A DNA stretch of 64,000 bases, taken from contig NZ_QHKM01000002.1 of the NCBI RefSeq assembly GCF_003258365.1, forward strand, positions 186,001 to 250,000, written 5' to 3'. The stretch is from Hymenobacter edaphi. Its GTDB lineage: Bacteria; Bacteroidota; Bacteroidia; Cytophagales; Hymenobacteraceae. Shown piece by piece: positions 34,376 to 47,513 of the stretch. The position numbers and the translations under genes are program-made. The notes under the pieces are model-generated. The model had not been told where the DNA came from and did not search any database. It worked only from the letters and a program-made list of their open reading frames with translations. Within the stretch, counting starts at the first letter, position 1. Every line of letters starts with the position of its first letter.

Positions 34376-35085
34376 GAAAACCAGTGCTTTACAGATTCTT
34401 GTTTTTGACTTATACAAAAGCATGTGACTGAAAAGGAAGCGGCGCACATAAAATATGTGGAAGATGAAATGCATACTTGTAGTCTATGGCCGAATAGGTA
34501 CAGCATTCAAGCACAAGCAGCGGTTAATGGCATGAAGTGGCGAATGCCGGGGCGATGTGCCTAGTCTGCCCGAAGTGCAGTATATGCTGCTACCGCATAG
34601 GGGCTTGAGTTCAAATGTTGCTGAGGATTTATTGGAGCAGGTAGCGGCGGCTGATGACGCTAGGCAAATTCATTTGGCCAATGGTATTGACGACTTCGGC
34701 CAGCCACGAAAGACCATCATCAACGTGTATTCCTTGGTGTGCTATGACTGGGGCCAGAAAAACTTCACGGCCATTCTCAACCCATGCCCCAACACCGGTT
34801 CAACTATGCTTCGATCCGAGGCAGCCAAGTTGCAGTTGCATGGGAGGCCATAGATCTGGCCCAACTAGTAGGTAGATAAACCATCAGCTTTCATGATCCT
34901 GTACTCTTCCCAGATAGCATACGGATCAACGGCAAAACGCAAACCGCTCGAAGTTACCTGGGCCTTGTCGTGGAACTAAGAGGGGATTAGTAGGGGGGGC
35001 ACGCCGCCTGGCTGCAGACCTACTAGGGGGCCGCTACAACCAACGTCACCACGTGATGAGCTGATGTTGTTAAGCGCAGCTAAGT
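34376..35085. other. AT-richer gap with one doubtful short frame
   Basis: No recognised gene. A 98-codon frame at 34557-34853 (+) has some protein-like character (GIDDFGQPRKTIINVYSLVCYDWGQ in part) but no known relative and no clear start signal. The stretch separates the restriction cluster from the redox region. Confidence 0.4.
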
Positions 35086-35114
35086 GTTTGAATTGTATAC
35101 TGATTGGTTTGAAT
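35086..35114 (+). promoter_or_regulatory. AraC-type operator, site a
   Basis: TTTGA at 35087 and TTTGA at 35108, 21 bp apart, with spacer ...ATACTGATTGG. It lies 145 bp before the exported aldo/keto reductase gene. One of five copies in this region. Confidence 0.7.
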
Positions 35115-35259
35115 CCCTTTTTCCAGCGCAGTACTGCTGCCGGACCTTTGTTCTGGCAATTCAAGCCGTTTGGTTCGCCCAACATGCTGGCCTGGCCGGG
35201 GCTGCTTCCGCTCCGGCACGTACCTCGACGGTCGGCTTACCGAATTTTAATCAAGAACT

Positions 35260-36426
<1,167 letters not shown>

Positions 36427-36540
36427 GCTCGGGTCCGCCGGCATAATCCGGGTTGACAGCGGTGGTGCCCCGTTGTCCCGGCATGAAGAGTCCTGGTCGT
36501 TTCCCCTGGGCGCCATTCGCGCTTGCAAACTCCCTATCAA

Positions 36541-37215
36541 ATGAAAAATCAGCCTGGCCAACCGCAACGCGTGACGCAGTTCCCGGCGGCCTTGACGCGC
36601 TGGTTGCTCATCGGGTTTATGTTGGTATCCGCGGGCGGCTTCTCCCAAACCCCAGACGTGAAGGCGTCGGCAGAACCAGCAGTAGGCCCTGACAAAGTGC
36701 TGATTGTGTACTTGTCGCGCACCAACAACACCAAGGCCGTGGCCGGCATGATTCAGCAGGCTTTGGGCGGAACCCTGGTGGCGCTGGAGCTGGAAAAGCC
36801 CTATCCGGCCAACTACCAGGCCACGGTGCAGCAGGTAGCCCGGGAAAACGAACAGGGCTATCTGCCGCCGTTGCGTACCCGCATTGCCAACATAGCGCAG
36901 TACGAGGTCGTCTTCGTGGGCTTCCCTACCTGGGGCATGCAGCTGCCGCCACCCGTAAAGAGCTTTCTGAAGCAGCATGATCTGAGCGGCAAAACCATCG
37001 TGCCGTTCAACACCAATGCCGGGTACGGCGTGGGCAGCAGCTTCGAGACGGTCAAGGCGCTGGCGCCCAACAGTACCATCCTGGAGGGGTTTACGACCCG
37101 GGGCGGCGTGGAGCGCGACGGGGTGCTCTTCGTGATGGAAGTCACTAAAGAAACGCAGGCGCGGGCGGCAATTCTGGCTTGGCTGAAACGAATCAACCTG
37201 CTGCGCAAAAAGTAA
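36541..37215 (+). CDS. Exported flavodoxin
   Basis: A 224-residue flavodoxin-like FMN protein. The core (about 58-220) begins DKVLIVYLSRTNNTKAVAGMI, where the phosphate-binding loop SRTNNT follows strand 1; VVFVGFPTWGMQLPPPVKSFL and PFNTNAGYGVGSSF are the FMN-binding loops. Upstream of the core is a hydrophobic segment (RWLLIGFMLVSAGGFSQ), a likely Sec signal peptide or anchor, so the protein is predicted outside the cytoplasm. The ATG at 36541 includes it. It lies 114 bp after the exported aldo/keto reductase and probably shares its transcript. Confidence 0.87.
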   Translation: MKNQPGQPQRVTQFPAALTRWLLIGFMLVSAGGFSQTPDVKASAEPAVGPDKVLIVYLSRTNNTKAVAGMIQQALGGTLVALELEKPYPANYQATVQQVARENEQGYLPPLRTRIANIAQYEVVFVGFPTWGMQLPPPVKSFLKQHDLSGKTIVPFNTNAGYGVGSSFETVKALAPNSTILEGFTTRGGVERDGVLFVMEVTKETQARAAILAWLKRINLLRKK

Positions 37216-37289
37216 GCGGGCCAACTCGCCTATCCGTACCTGACGCCTTGTTCACGCCGTGAGTCGTTGCAGTGGGTATCGTACCACCG

Positions 37290-37360
37290 ATAAAGCCCCG
37301 AACCTTCCGCCCTGGCCGCGCTGAAAAGCAGCAGCCAGGGCGGAAGGTTCGGGGCTTTAT
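37290..37360. terminator. Perfect 27-bp hairpin between convergent genes
   Basis: The arms 37290-37316 and 37334-37360 (ATAAAGCCCCGAACC... and complement) with a 17-nt loop lie between the flavodoxin stop and the aldo/keto reductase stop. Confidence 0.85.
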
Positions 37361-37378
37361 TTAGGCAGGCGTCAGTAG

Positions 37379-39140
<1,762 letters not shown>

Positions 39141-39144
39141 GGTG

Positions 39145-41487
39145 CTAAGCGGGTTGGTGCAGGGCTTCGAGCACTTTGTCCGGGGTCATGGGCAAGGAAC
39201 GCAGCCGCCGGCCGGTGGCGTGGAACACGGCGTTGGCCACGGCGGCCGTCACGCCCACGATGGAAATTTCGCCGATGCCCTTCACGCCCATAGCGTTGAC
39301 GTAGGGGTCGTGCTCGTCGATGAAGTCCACGGTCATGTCCGGAATGTCGGCGTTGACGGGCACGTGGTAGCCGGCCAGGTCGGCGTTGGTGTAGCGGGCC
39401 AGGTGCGGGTCGCGCACGGTTTGCTCCATCAGGGCCGCGCCGATGCCGAAGATGCTGCCGCCGATGACCTGCGAGCGGGCCGTCTTGGGGTTGAGGATGC
39501 GGCCCGCGCTCATCACGCTCACCCAGCGCGTGACGCGGATGGTGCCCAGCTCCGGGTCGACCTCCACTTCGCAGAAGTGGGTGCCGAAGGCGTGCATGGA
39601 GCGGCCGGCGGCGGCCTCCTTTTCTTCCTTGTTCATATTGGCATCGGCCGCGACGCCGGGCACCCGGTAGCTGCTGCCGTAGCGGCCCTGCGCGGAGCCT
39701 TCCACGTCGCCCATGCTGGCGCGCTTCATCACCTCGGCGTAGGCCTCCCCGGTGGCGGGCCGGGCTTTCAGCTGCAGGCGCCCCTGTTCCACCACCACGT
39801 CCGCCGGCTTGGCCCCGTACAGCGGCGACTTATTGTCCGTCACCGCCAGCTTGATGAGCTTCTGCCACACCTCTTGCGCCGCCAGGTACACCGACGACGA
39901 CACCCGACCCGCCGCCGTGGAACCGCCCGACCACTGCGTGCTGGGCAGCACCGTGTCGCCCAGCTCGAAGCGGATGTTTTCGGGCGGCAGACCCAGGGCG
40001 TCGGCGGCTACCTGGGTGATGATGGTGTAGGTGCCCGTGCCCAGGTCGGTGGCGCCCGACTGCACCACGGCGCGGCCGTCGGCGTAGAGGCGCACGCGGG
40101 CGTTGCCCTGCGAGTTGTGGACCGGGTACGAGGCTGTGGCCATGCCCCAGCCCACCAGGAGCTTGCCGTTGCGGGTCTGCCCGTTCTTGGGGTTACGCCG
40201 GGCCCAGCCAAACAGCTCGGCGCCGCGCTCATAGCACTGCTTCAGGCTCTTGCTCGACCACGGGTGGCCGTTGGTGGGGTCTTTCTCGGCGTAGTTGAGC
40301 AGCCGGATCTGAATCGGGTCGAGGCCGAGCTGGTAGGCCAAATCGTCCATGGAGCATTCGAGGGCGAACGAGCCGGGCATGTCGCCCGGGGCGCGGGTCG
40401 AGGTCGAGGTCATCACGCTGGCTTTGGCCAGATGGTAGGTCGATTCAAACGCCGGCAGCGCGTAGAGCATGTTGATGATGCGGCTGTTTGTCTCGGCGTA
40501 GTCGTCCCAGGGCGAGGTCGTGGACGTTTTCTCGTGCACGATGCCCAGCAGCTTGCCGTCCTTGGTGGCACCGAGACGCAGCGTCTGCTCCTGCTCTTCG
40601 CGGTGGCCCATGCCGGTGTACTGCTGCTGGCGCGTCAGCACCAGCTTCACCGGCCGGCCCACGGCCTTAGCCGCCAGCGGAGCCAGCACCACGTGGGGCC
40701 ACACCCAGGCCTTGCAGCCGAAGCCGCCCCCGAGGTACTTGTTGACCACCCGCACCTGCTCGGTGGAGAGGCCCAGCATGGCCGCCAGCGTCTTCTGCGT
40801 TTCCGATACGCCCTGGGTGGTGTCGTACACGGTGAGGCGGTCCGGGGCTTCCCAGTGAGCGGTGGTGGCGCCCGGCTCCATGGGGTTGTGATGGTTGGCG
40901 GCGTGGGTGTAGGTGGCCGTCAGCTGCACCGGGGCGCTCTGCACCGCCGCCTGGGCGTCCCCGCGTTTGGTGACGCCCGCTGTGCCCTTCACGGTTTTGG
41001 GCACGTAGCGTTGCGCCTTCGGGTCCTGGTAGGACGAAATGGGGGCTTCGGCGGCAATACGCACCTGGACCAGGGCCGCCGCGTACTGGGCGTGCTCCAG
41101 GGTATCGGCTACCACGATGGCCACCGGCTGGCCGGCGTAGTGCACCTCGTCCGACTCCATTGGGAAAAAGCCCATCGGTGAGGATACGAAGGCCTTTTTG
41201 TCGTCGGGGTTGTTGGGCGTTTTGGCCAGCTTGGGCAGATTCTGGTGGGTGAGGATGGCCAGCACCCCAGGCTGCCGCTGGGCCGCGCTGGTGTCAAACC
41301 CGGTAATGCGGCCCTTGGCCACGTCGCTGGTTTTGAGCACGGCGTGCACCAGGCCCGGCAGGCGGTTGTACTCGGCCGAATACCGGGCCTGCCCCGTCAC
41401 TTTCGCCCAGCCGTCGACGCGGTTCATGGGCTGGCCGACTACGCCCGGCGCAGCGTTGGTTTCGAAGAATTGCGGTTCGGTATCCAT
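39145..41487 (-). CDS. Molybdenum aldehyde oxidoreductase large subunit (PaoC-like)
   Basis: A 780-residue molybdopterin-binding subunit of the xanthine dehydrogenase family. It starts with GQPMNRVDGWAKVTGQARYS and contains the Moco-binding blocks NHHNPMEPGATTAHW, KYLGGGFGCKAWVWP, TRAPGDMPGSFALECSMDD and the C-terminal GVKGIGEISIVGVTAAV, whose Glu is the catalytic base. Closest in plan to E. coli PaoC (periplasmic aldehyde oxidase). It has no signal of its own and would be exported with the Tat-bearing small subunit. The PaoD/XdhC-type cofactor chaperone is not in the operon. Confidence 0.92.
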   Translation of the reverse strand: MDTEPQFFETNAAPGVVGQPMNRVDGWAKVTGQARYSAEYNRLPGLVHAVLKTSDVAKGRITGFDTSAAQRQPGVLAILTHQNLPKLAKTPNNPDDKKAFVSSPMGFFPMESDEVHYAGQPVAIVVADTLEHAQYAAALVQVRIAAEAPISSYQDPKAQRYVPKTVKGTAGVTKRGDAQAAVQSAPVQLTATYTHAANHHNPMEPGATTAHWEAPDRLTVYDTTQGVSETQKTLAAMLGLSTEQVRVVNKYLGGGFGCKAWVWPHVVLAPLAAKAVGRPVKLVLTRQQQYTGMGHREEQEQTLRLGATKDGKLLGIVHEKTSTTSPWDDYAETNSRIINMLYALPAFESTYHLAKASVMTSTSTRAPGDMPGSFALECSMDDLAYQLGLDPIQIRLLNYAEKDPTNGHPWSSKSLKQCYERGAELFGWARRNPKNGQTRNGKLLVGWGMATASYPVHNSQGNARVRLYADGRAVVQSGATDLGTGTYTIITQVAADALGLPPENIRFELGDTVLPSTQWSGGSTAAGRVSSSVYLAAQEVWQKLIKLAVTDNKSPLYGAKPADVVVEQGRLQLKARPATGEAYAEVMKRASMGDVEGSAQGRYGSSYRVPGVAADANMNKEEKEAAAGRSMHAFGTHFCEVEVDPELGTIRVTRWVSVMSAGRILNPKTARSQVIGGSIFGIGAALMEQTVRDPHLARYTNADLAGYHVPVNADIPDMTVDFIDEHDPYVNAMGVKGIGEISIVGVTAAVANAVFHATGRRLRSLPMTPDKVLEALHQPA

Positions 41488-41572
41488 CGGGAAAGGCAGT
41501 GCTTGTCTGGGCGTAGAATTAGGGGCTTCCGGGGGCAGTCCGTCGGCAGCCGGTGGCGAGGAAGATGGGCAG

Positions 41573-42559
41573 TTAAGAACCTGCCACCTGCTGCAGGGCG
41601 CGCACCAGCGTGTTCTGGGCCAGCTCCACCTTGTAGCGGTTATGTTCCCGGGGCTGGGCCCCTTGCAGGGCCACTGCGGCGGCGGCGCGGAACGTGGCCT
41701 CCGTGGCCGGCTGGCCTACCAGTGCCTTTTCCGCCTCGCGGCTGCGCCAGGGCTGCGCGCCCACCCCGCCCAGGGCCACGCGGGCCGCGCGGATGGCGCC
41801 GCCCTGCACCTCCAGGCCCACGGCGGCCGAGGCCAGGGCGTAGGCGTAGCTGCTCCGTTCCCGCACCTTCAGGTAGGCCGAGCGTTGGGCGTGGGAGGCC
41901 GCGGGAATCGTCACGGCCACAATCAGCTCCCCGGGCTCCAGCACTGTCTCGATGTGGGGGGTGGCGCCGGGCAGCCGGTAGAAATCGGTCAGGGGCACCT
42001 GCCGCTGCTTGCCCTTGGCGCGTTCCAGCGTCAGCACCGCGTCGAAGGCCGCCAGGGCCACCGACAGGTCGCCGGGGTAGGAATTGGCAATGCAATGCTC
42101 GCTCACGCCCAAGATGGCCAGGTTGTGGTTGTCGCCGGCCAGGGCCGGGCAGCCGGAGCCGGGCACGCGCTTGTTGCAGGGGAAGGCCGGGTCGCGGAAG
42201 TAGCCGCAGCGGGTGCGCTGCAGGATGTTGCCGCCGATGCTGGCCATGTTGCGCAGCTGGGGTGAGGCGGCCAGCAGCAACGACTGCGACACGGCCGGGT
42301 ACGCTTGCACGAGCAGCGGGTGCTCGGCCACGTCGCTCATGGTTTCCAGCGCCCCGATGCGCAGTCCGTCCTTGGTCTGCTCGATGCCTTTGAAGGGCAA
42401 CAGGTTGATGTCGATGAGCTGCGGGTGCTCCTCGAGGTGGGCCTTCATCAAGTCCAGCAGCGTGGTGCCGCCGGCGATATAAGCCGCCGCGGGCGTGTCC
42501 TTGCGCAGAGCCGTGGCTTCTTTGGCCGTGGCCGCCTGGGTGTAGCTGAAGTCGTTCAT
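41573..42559 (-). CDS. FAD-binding subunit of the aldehyde oxidoreductase (PaoB-like)
   Basis: A 328-residue medium subunit of the xanthine dehydrogenase family. FAD-binding motifs AAYIAGGTTLLDLMK and ASIGGNILQRTRCGYFRD are visible. The Cys-rich insertion CGYFRDPAFPCNKRVPGSGC (extra cysteines around residues 125-145) resembles the additional [4Fe-4S] site of PaoB. The C-terminal CO_deh_flav_C domain follows. The ATG at 42559 starts at MNDFSYTQAA, the family N-terminus. Separated from the small subunit by a 112-bp gap containing an imperfect inverted repeat. Confidence 0.92.
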   Translation of the reverse strand: MNDFSYTQAATAKEATALRKDTPAAAYIAGGTTLLDLMKAHLEEHPQLIDINLLPFKGIEQTKDGLRIGALETMSDVAEHPLLVQAYPAVSQSLLLAASPQLRNMASIGGNILQRTRCGYFRDPAFPCNKRVPGSGCPALAGDNHNLAILGVSEHCIANSYPGDLSVALAAFDAVLTLERAKGKQRQVPLTDFYRLPGATPHIETVLEPGELIVAVTIPAASHAQRSAYLKVRERSSYAYALASAAVGLEVQGGAIRAARVALGGVGAQPWRSREAEKALVGQPATEATFRAAAAVALQGAQPREHNRYKVELAQNTLVRALQQVAGS

Positions 42560-42582
42560 CTTTCGATTGATGAAATGGTGAG

Positions 42583-42671
42583 ATGGTGAACCGGTGCGTT
42601 TGATGTTTGGGAGGCGCAGTGCCACGCATTTCGCGCCAGCAGCACGACACTCACCAGTTCACCATTTCACC
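42583..42671. repeat. Imperfect inverted repeat inside the molybdoenzyme operon
   Basis: GGTGAGATGGTGAACCGGTG on the left and CACTCACCAGTTCACCATTT on the right can pair imperfectly. It lies between the small and FAD subunits and may stabilise one side of the mRNA or be a dispersed repeat. Confidence 0.4.
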
Positions 42672-43295
42672 TCAGCCCCGCTGCGCCACTTCGCGCACGG
42701 CGGCCAGGATGTTGGGGTAGGCGCCGCAGCGGCACAGGTTGCCGCTCATCCACTCCCGGGCCTGCGCGTCGGTGCTGGCGTGGCCCTCCTGCACGCAGGC
42801 TACGCCCGACATGATCTGGCCCGGGGTGCAGTAGCCGCACTGGAAGCCGTCATGCTTCAGGAAGGCCTGCTGCATCGGGTGCAGCTGCTCGCCCTGGGAC
42901 AGGCCCTCGATGGTGGTTATTTCCTTGCCCTGCGCCATCACCGCCAGCGTCAGGCAGGAAAGCGTGCGGCGGCCGCCCACGTGCACCGTACAGGCGCCGC
43001 ATTGGCCATGGTCGCAGCCTTTCTTGGTGCCGGTCAGGTCGAGCCGCTCCCGCAGGGCATCAAGCAGGGTCACGCGGGGCTCCACGCGCACGGTGTGGGC
43101 CTGCCCGTTGACGCGCAGCGTAATGTCGGTGGCCCCCTGGATGACCTTGGAGTAGGCCGTCAGGCGCTCGGCCTGGCCCACCAGCGGCGGCGCCAGGGCC
43201 AGGCCCAGGATGCCGCCGGCCTGCTTCATGAACGAGCGGCGCGAACCGTCTTCCGGCTGCGGCGCACCGGCGGGAGGAAACAAGTCAGACTCCAT
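42672..43295 (-). CDS. [2Fe-2S] subunit of the aldehyde oxidoreductase (PaoA-like), Tat-exported
   Basis: A 207-residue small subunit carrying two [2Fe-2S] clusters. A twin-arginine signal (SRRSFMKQAGGILGLALAPP) is followed by the plant-ferredoxin-type motif CDHGQCGAC...C (about 108-130) and the second cluster domain with CGYC and CRC (about 157 and 190). The signal indicates transport of the whole folded complex to the periplasm, as known for PaoABC. First gene of the operon; operator site e is about 235 bp upstream. Confidence 0.93.
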   Translation of the reverse strand: MESDLFPPAGAPQPEDGSRRSFMKQAGGILGLALAPPLVGQAERLTAYSKVIQGATDITLRVNGQAHTVRVEPRVTLLDALRERLDLTGTKKGCDHGQCGACTVHVGGRRTLSCLTLAVMAQGKEITTIEGLSQGEQLHPMQQAFLKHDGFQCGYCTPGQIMSGVACVQEGHASTDAQAREWMSGNLCRCGAYPNILAAVREVAQRG

Positions 43296-43527
43296 GGCAA
43301 AAAAGGTGTGGTATGTGGGAGAATCAGCCGGAGCTGGGCACTCGGCCTGGTTCGTTTATCCCCAAGCCGCAACCATAGGCGGGGCCGCCATCCTCGATGC
43401 GCCCTGAAAGCTGGGCTACCCGCAAGCATGTGCGCTACCGATGGCCGCACTGGTCTAACGTCTTGGCCTCGAACCAGTAGGGAGTATACCAGCCGGCGCC
43501 ATCCAAGTTGCGTTCTGTCCCGGCATT

Positions 43528-43556
43528 GTTTGAAACCCTTACTGATTCGTTTGATA
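43528..43556 (+). promoter_or_regulatory. AraC-type operator, site e
   Basis: TTTGA at 43529 and TTTGA at 43550, 21 bp apart, spacer with TTACTGATTCG. It lies between the AraC gene and the molybdoenzyme operon. Its orientation is opposite to that operon, unlike the other four sites. Confidence 0.6.
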
Positions 43557-43627
43557 AGTGTAATCTGCCGACTTCCCAACGGGCCGGTGCCGGGGCCCGC
43601 TTGCTGCCGGTTTGGTCAAACGACGCT

Positions 43628-44542
43628 TTAGGCTTCTGCCACTCGTTCCGCATCCCGCCGAAACGCCAGCGGGGTAGTGCTGGTGTGCTTCTTGAAGAAG
43701 TTGTTGAAGTAGGTGGGGTACTCGAAGCCCAGGCTGTAGGCAATTTCCGCCGTGCTCCACGAGGTGTGGTGCAGCAGGGCCTTAGCTTCGGTAATGACCC
43801 GCTCGGCAATGTGCGCGGTGGTTGGCTTGCCGGTGACTTCCTTGACAGCCCGGTTCAGGTGGTTCACGTGCACCCCCAGCTGCTGGGCGAAGTCCTGGGC
43901 CGTTTTCAGCGGCATGGCCTGGCCCGGGCTTTCCACCGGAAACAGCCGCTCCAACAGCTCCAGGAACAGGGCCGTAATCCGGGACGAGGCGTTTTTGTGC
44001 TGTACAAAGCTTTCCGTCGGCTGCATGCGCAGGGCCTCGTGGATGAGCAGCTGCAGATACGTGCGGATCAGGTCGCCCTTGTACAGGTACTCGGTGCGCT
44101 GCTCGGCCAGAATCTTCTGAAAGATGCCCTCGGCGTACGCCGCCTGCGCCCCGTCGAGGTGGAACACGGGCGTGCCGCCGACCTTGAACAGGGGCGACTG
44201 TTGCAGGCTTTCCGACCGGTCGTTTTCCTTCATAAATGCCTCGGTAAAGAGGCAGGAATAGCCCGTCAGCCGCGGGTCGTGCAGCTCGATGGCGTAGGGA
44301 ATGTGCGGGTTGGCAAACATCAGGCTGGGCCCGCTGATCGGAAGGCTGCGGTCGGCGTAGTGCACGGTGCAGGGGCTGGTCACCAAGGCCACCTTATAAA
44401 AGTCCCGGCGGCGGTAGTCGTGGCTCGGGCCCGCCGCCGTGTCCACTGCGTAGGCCTTGAATCCCTTCAGCTTGAGCTCCTGGGGGTTCAGGTCCTGGTG
44501 GCTGCTCATCGGCGCGGCCGTGGGGGCGGCTTTTTGGTCCAT
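43628..44542 (-). CDS. AraC-family transcriptional regulator, full length
   Basis: A 304-residue regulator. An N-terminal cupin-like sensor (about 25-185, GFKAYAVDTAAGPSHDYRRRDFYKVALV, YSCLFTEAFMKEN) precedes two helix-turn-helix motifs at about 205-300 (AQDFAQQLGVHVNHLNRAVKEVTG and STAEIAYSLGFEYPTYFNNFFKKHTSTTPLAFR, read as two parts). The ATG at 44542 is chosen; 44572 and 44509 are alternatives. It is the only complete AraC gene in the window and the natural candidate to bind the five 21-bp-spaced TTTGA sites. No such site precedes its own gene. Confidence 0.92.
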   Translation of the reverse strand: MDQKAAPTAAPMSSHQDLNPQELKLKGFKAYAVDTAAGPSHDYRRRDFYKVALVTSPCTVHYADRSLPISGPSLMFANPHIPYAIELHDPRLTGYSCLFTEAFMKENDRSESLQQSPLFKVGGTPVFHLDGAQAAYAEGIFQKILAEQRTEYLYKGDLIRTYLQLLIHEALRMQPTESFVQHKNASSRITALFLELLERLFPVESPGQAMPLKTAQDFAQQLGVHVNHLNRAVKEVTGKPTTAHIAERVITEAKALLHHTSWSTAEIAYSLGFEYPTYFNNFFKKHTSTTPLAFRRDAERVAEA

Positions 44543-44686
44543 GGCGTTTATACGTAAAACAGTAGCCCGCACGTACTGCGCCGGGAAGGGAAAGATAAAA
44601 CGAGGTGGCCGGTAGCGCGAGTCCAGCCGGCTGATTCGCCGTCGGTTCGCGTAGACTGCTCAACTCAGACCGGCACCCCGGTAGCG

Positions 44687-44725
44687 GCAGCAGCAGTAGT
44701 TACGCGGGTGGTAACTGCTGCTGCT
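44687..44725 (-). terminator. Hairpin after the DkgA-like reductase
   Basis: AGCAGCAGTAGTTAC pairs with GTAACTGCTGCTGCT (one G-T pair), loop GCGGGTG, 22 bp beyond the stop at 44747. Confidence 0.6.
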
Positions 44726-44746
44726 CCTGGGGTAGTCCGTTGTGGG

Positions 44747-45607
<861 letters not shown>

Positions 45608-45745
45608 TTAAGAGGTGAGTGAAAGGACGAACGCGCAGCCTGGGGCTTTCGCCGCGGCCCAATCCATCCTGGCCTGCCGAACGGACTTGGCCGTACCGGG
45701 TTGGCTCAGCAAAGGTCCGGGAGTACTACCCGGTCAGAAAAAGAG

Positions 45746-45774
45746 AATCAAACCAATCAGTATAAAATTCAAAC
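45746..45774 (-). promoter_or_regulatory. AraC-type operator, site b
   Basis: On the - strand, TTTGA half-sites are 21 bp apart (complement TCAAA at 45748 and 45769), with spacer ATACTGATTGG identical to site a. It lies 148 bp upstream of the DkgA-like gene. Confidence 0.72.
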
Positions 45775-45791
45775 AATCCCTGATGCCCTGC

Positions 45792-46307
45792 CTAAGGCTT
45801 GCCGGAGCTTTCCGGATTCGTATTTGCACCGCGGTACTGTTGGTCGGTTACCGGCTGCAACCAGGAGGCCACACCTTTCTCGGTGTTGGGTACGATGGCA
45901 ATGTGGGTCATCGGCTGGGTCGGTGAGGCACCGTGCCAGTGCTCCACGCCGGGCGGTGCCTGAACGACGTCCCCCTTACGGATCAACCTTTTGGGCTGAC
46001 CTTTCTCCTGGTAATAGCCTACGCCGTCGGTTACCAGTAAAATCTGCCCGGTAGGGTGCCGGTGCCAGTTGGTTCGGGCCCCGGGTTCAAACGCGACGTT
46101 GCCGACTACGCATTGAAAGGTGCTGTCGTTTGCCACCAGGGACTTGACCCACACCGTGCCCGTAAAATTTTGGGCCGGTGCCCGTTCTCCCTTGGGGAAT
46201 ACAGGGGCCTGAACAGTGCCCGTAGCGGAGGAATTGGTGGTCTGTGCCGGGCAGCGCAGGGCCGCTATATGGAGCAGTGCGCACATGCCAATTGCGGTTC
46301 GGATCAT
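45792..46307 (-). CDS. Exported cupin-domain protein
   Basis: A 171-residue single-domain cupin with a signal peptide (MIRTAIGMCALLHIAALRCPAQ). The metal-binding motifs are intact: GARTNWHRHPTGQILLVTDG (motif 1, G-x5-HxH-x3-Q) and PPGVEHWHGASP (motif 2). Similar small cupins often sit next to carboxymuconolactone decarboxylase, aldo/keto reductase and AraC genes. The ATG at 46307 places the signal at the N-terminus. It reads toward the DkgA-like gene and site b follows its stop directly. Confidence 0.88.
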   Translation of the reverse strand: MIRTAIGMCALLHIAALRCPAQTTNSSATGTVQAPVFPKGERAPAQNFTGTVWVKSLVANDSTFQCVVGNVAFEPGARTNWHRHPTGQILLVTDGVGYYQEKGQPKRLIRKGDVVQAPPGVEHWHGASPTQPMTHIAIVPNTEKGVASWLQPVTDQQYRGANTNPESSGKP

Positions 46308-46394
46308 GTGACCAGGGGTTGGGGTTACGTGAAACATGGGGCCCTCGTAGTTGCAGGTCAGACCGCCAGGAAGCCTAACCTGCGACAGGAGTGC

Positions 46395-46946
46395 TCAGGA
46401 AAGAGGGCGCTGACGGCTTCGCCAACCAGAACCCAGTGGGCCCGCTTGCCCGGGGCGGCGGAAGTAGCAGCGAAAAAGAGGTTGGGCAGTGGCTAGGCGC
46501 ATGACCTCGTGCAGCAGTAAGTGGAGGTAGCTACGGAGCAGCTCGTGTTTGAACAGGTACGTCGATTGCTGCTCAAATAACATCTTCTGGAACAGGCTGG
46601 TGAGGTACGCTGCCTGTTCGCCGCGAAGCAAGTGGACGCCCCTGCCCATGCCGGTGGGCATTAACCATGGCTGTCGGCAACCAGCGGGGCTGCACTCTTG
46701 CACGAAGGCCTCAGTAAACAAGCACGCATAGCCCCTTTGGCGGGACGATAACCATTTTGAAGCCGCCCCGCGGGCCGGACACCGCATCAGCAGGTACGCG
46801 GCCTCCAACTCGGTTACCCGGCCGGCTCCCGGCAGCTGCTGGTGGCCAGAAAGCAGGTAGATGGTATAATAGTCGCTGCGGCTGCAGGCCTGAACCGGAC
46901 CGGCATCCGTATCTATCTGGTAGGCCTTAAACCCTCTCATAATCAT
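46395..46946 (-). pseudogene. AraC-type sensor domain without DNA-binding domain, copy 1
   Basis: A 183-codon frame that matches the N-terminal sensor of the full AraC gene at 43628 (GFKAYQIDTDAGPVQACSRSDYYTIYLL, RGYACLFTEAFVQEC, LFKHELLRSYLHLLLHEV) but stops after PLFRCYFRRPGQAG, where the two HTH motifs should begin. A second copy with the same break point lies at 48985-49560, so truncation came before duplication. It could be a dead gene or a stand-alone ligand-binding partner. Operator site c lies about 210 bp upstream. Confidence 0.7.
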
Positions 46947-47153
46947 CCTGGCTAGGAATCAGCGTTGACGGTGTAGCAGGCAACCAGCTTGCTCACGTGG
47001 CGGGAAAGCCTTCTGTTTGTCGCAACAGCAGCCACAGCCGCTGTCCGCCTCTGCCCTGCATCGTCGTGCGTGACGGGTGGGCGTGAGGCAGCGCGCAACT
47101 CGTTGTATTTGCTACGGCAAAGTTCTGCTGGCCAGCTCGGGGTAAATAATGGA

Positions 47154-47182
47154 AATCAAACCAATGGGTATGAGATTCAAGC
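47154..47182 (-). promoter_or_regulatory. AraC-type operator, site c
   Basis: Half-sites on the - strand are 21 bp apart (complement TCAAA at 47156, TCAAG at 47177), spacer ...CATACCCATTGG. It lies upstream of truncated AraC copy 1. Confidence 0.62.
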
Positions 47183-47441
47183 AAACAGCCTGGAAACGAG
47201 GCGGCCAGCCGCCCGGAGGTCAAAGAGCAGGCCCTGTTGAGTTCAACGCCACTGGTCGCCTTTAGCAATGAAGACACCTCGACTACAACCTTCGATTAAC
47301 TGGCTTGTCGAAACCGTGGCCTGAATAAACTTTCACTCTTTGGTCATGCCATTCCTTACCTTCAAGGTGCGATGTTTTGATAGCCACTATTGGCATTGCG
47401 GGGCCGAGTCGAACACCATCCATAAGAGGCCAAAACTCGTG

Positions 47442-47463
47442 AACCAGTACAAAAAACAGTACA
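47442..47463 (+). repeat. Right-end arm-type repeats of the island
   Basis: AACCAGTACA (47442) and AAACAGTACA (47454), 12 bp apart, copy the motif and period found beside the integrase at 21360-21393. Confidence 0.7.
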
Positions 47464-47513
47464 GGTAAAACATAAAACACTAAACATGAGCAACATGAAG
47501 TCACAAAGAAGCT

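Noticed and set aside
34557-34853. 98-codon + frame in the gene-poor segment as a gene
   Set aside because: No recognised relative, weak start context and no neighbouring support; left as doubtful in the region entry.
46993-47277. 94-codon - strand frame upstream of truncated AraC copy 1
   Set aside because: It reads through operator site c, and its resemblance to the frame near 49,750 comes from the duplicated non-coding region.
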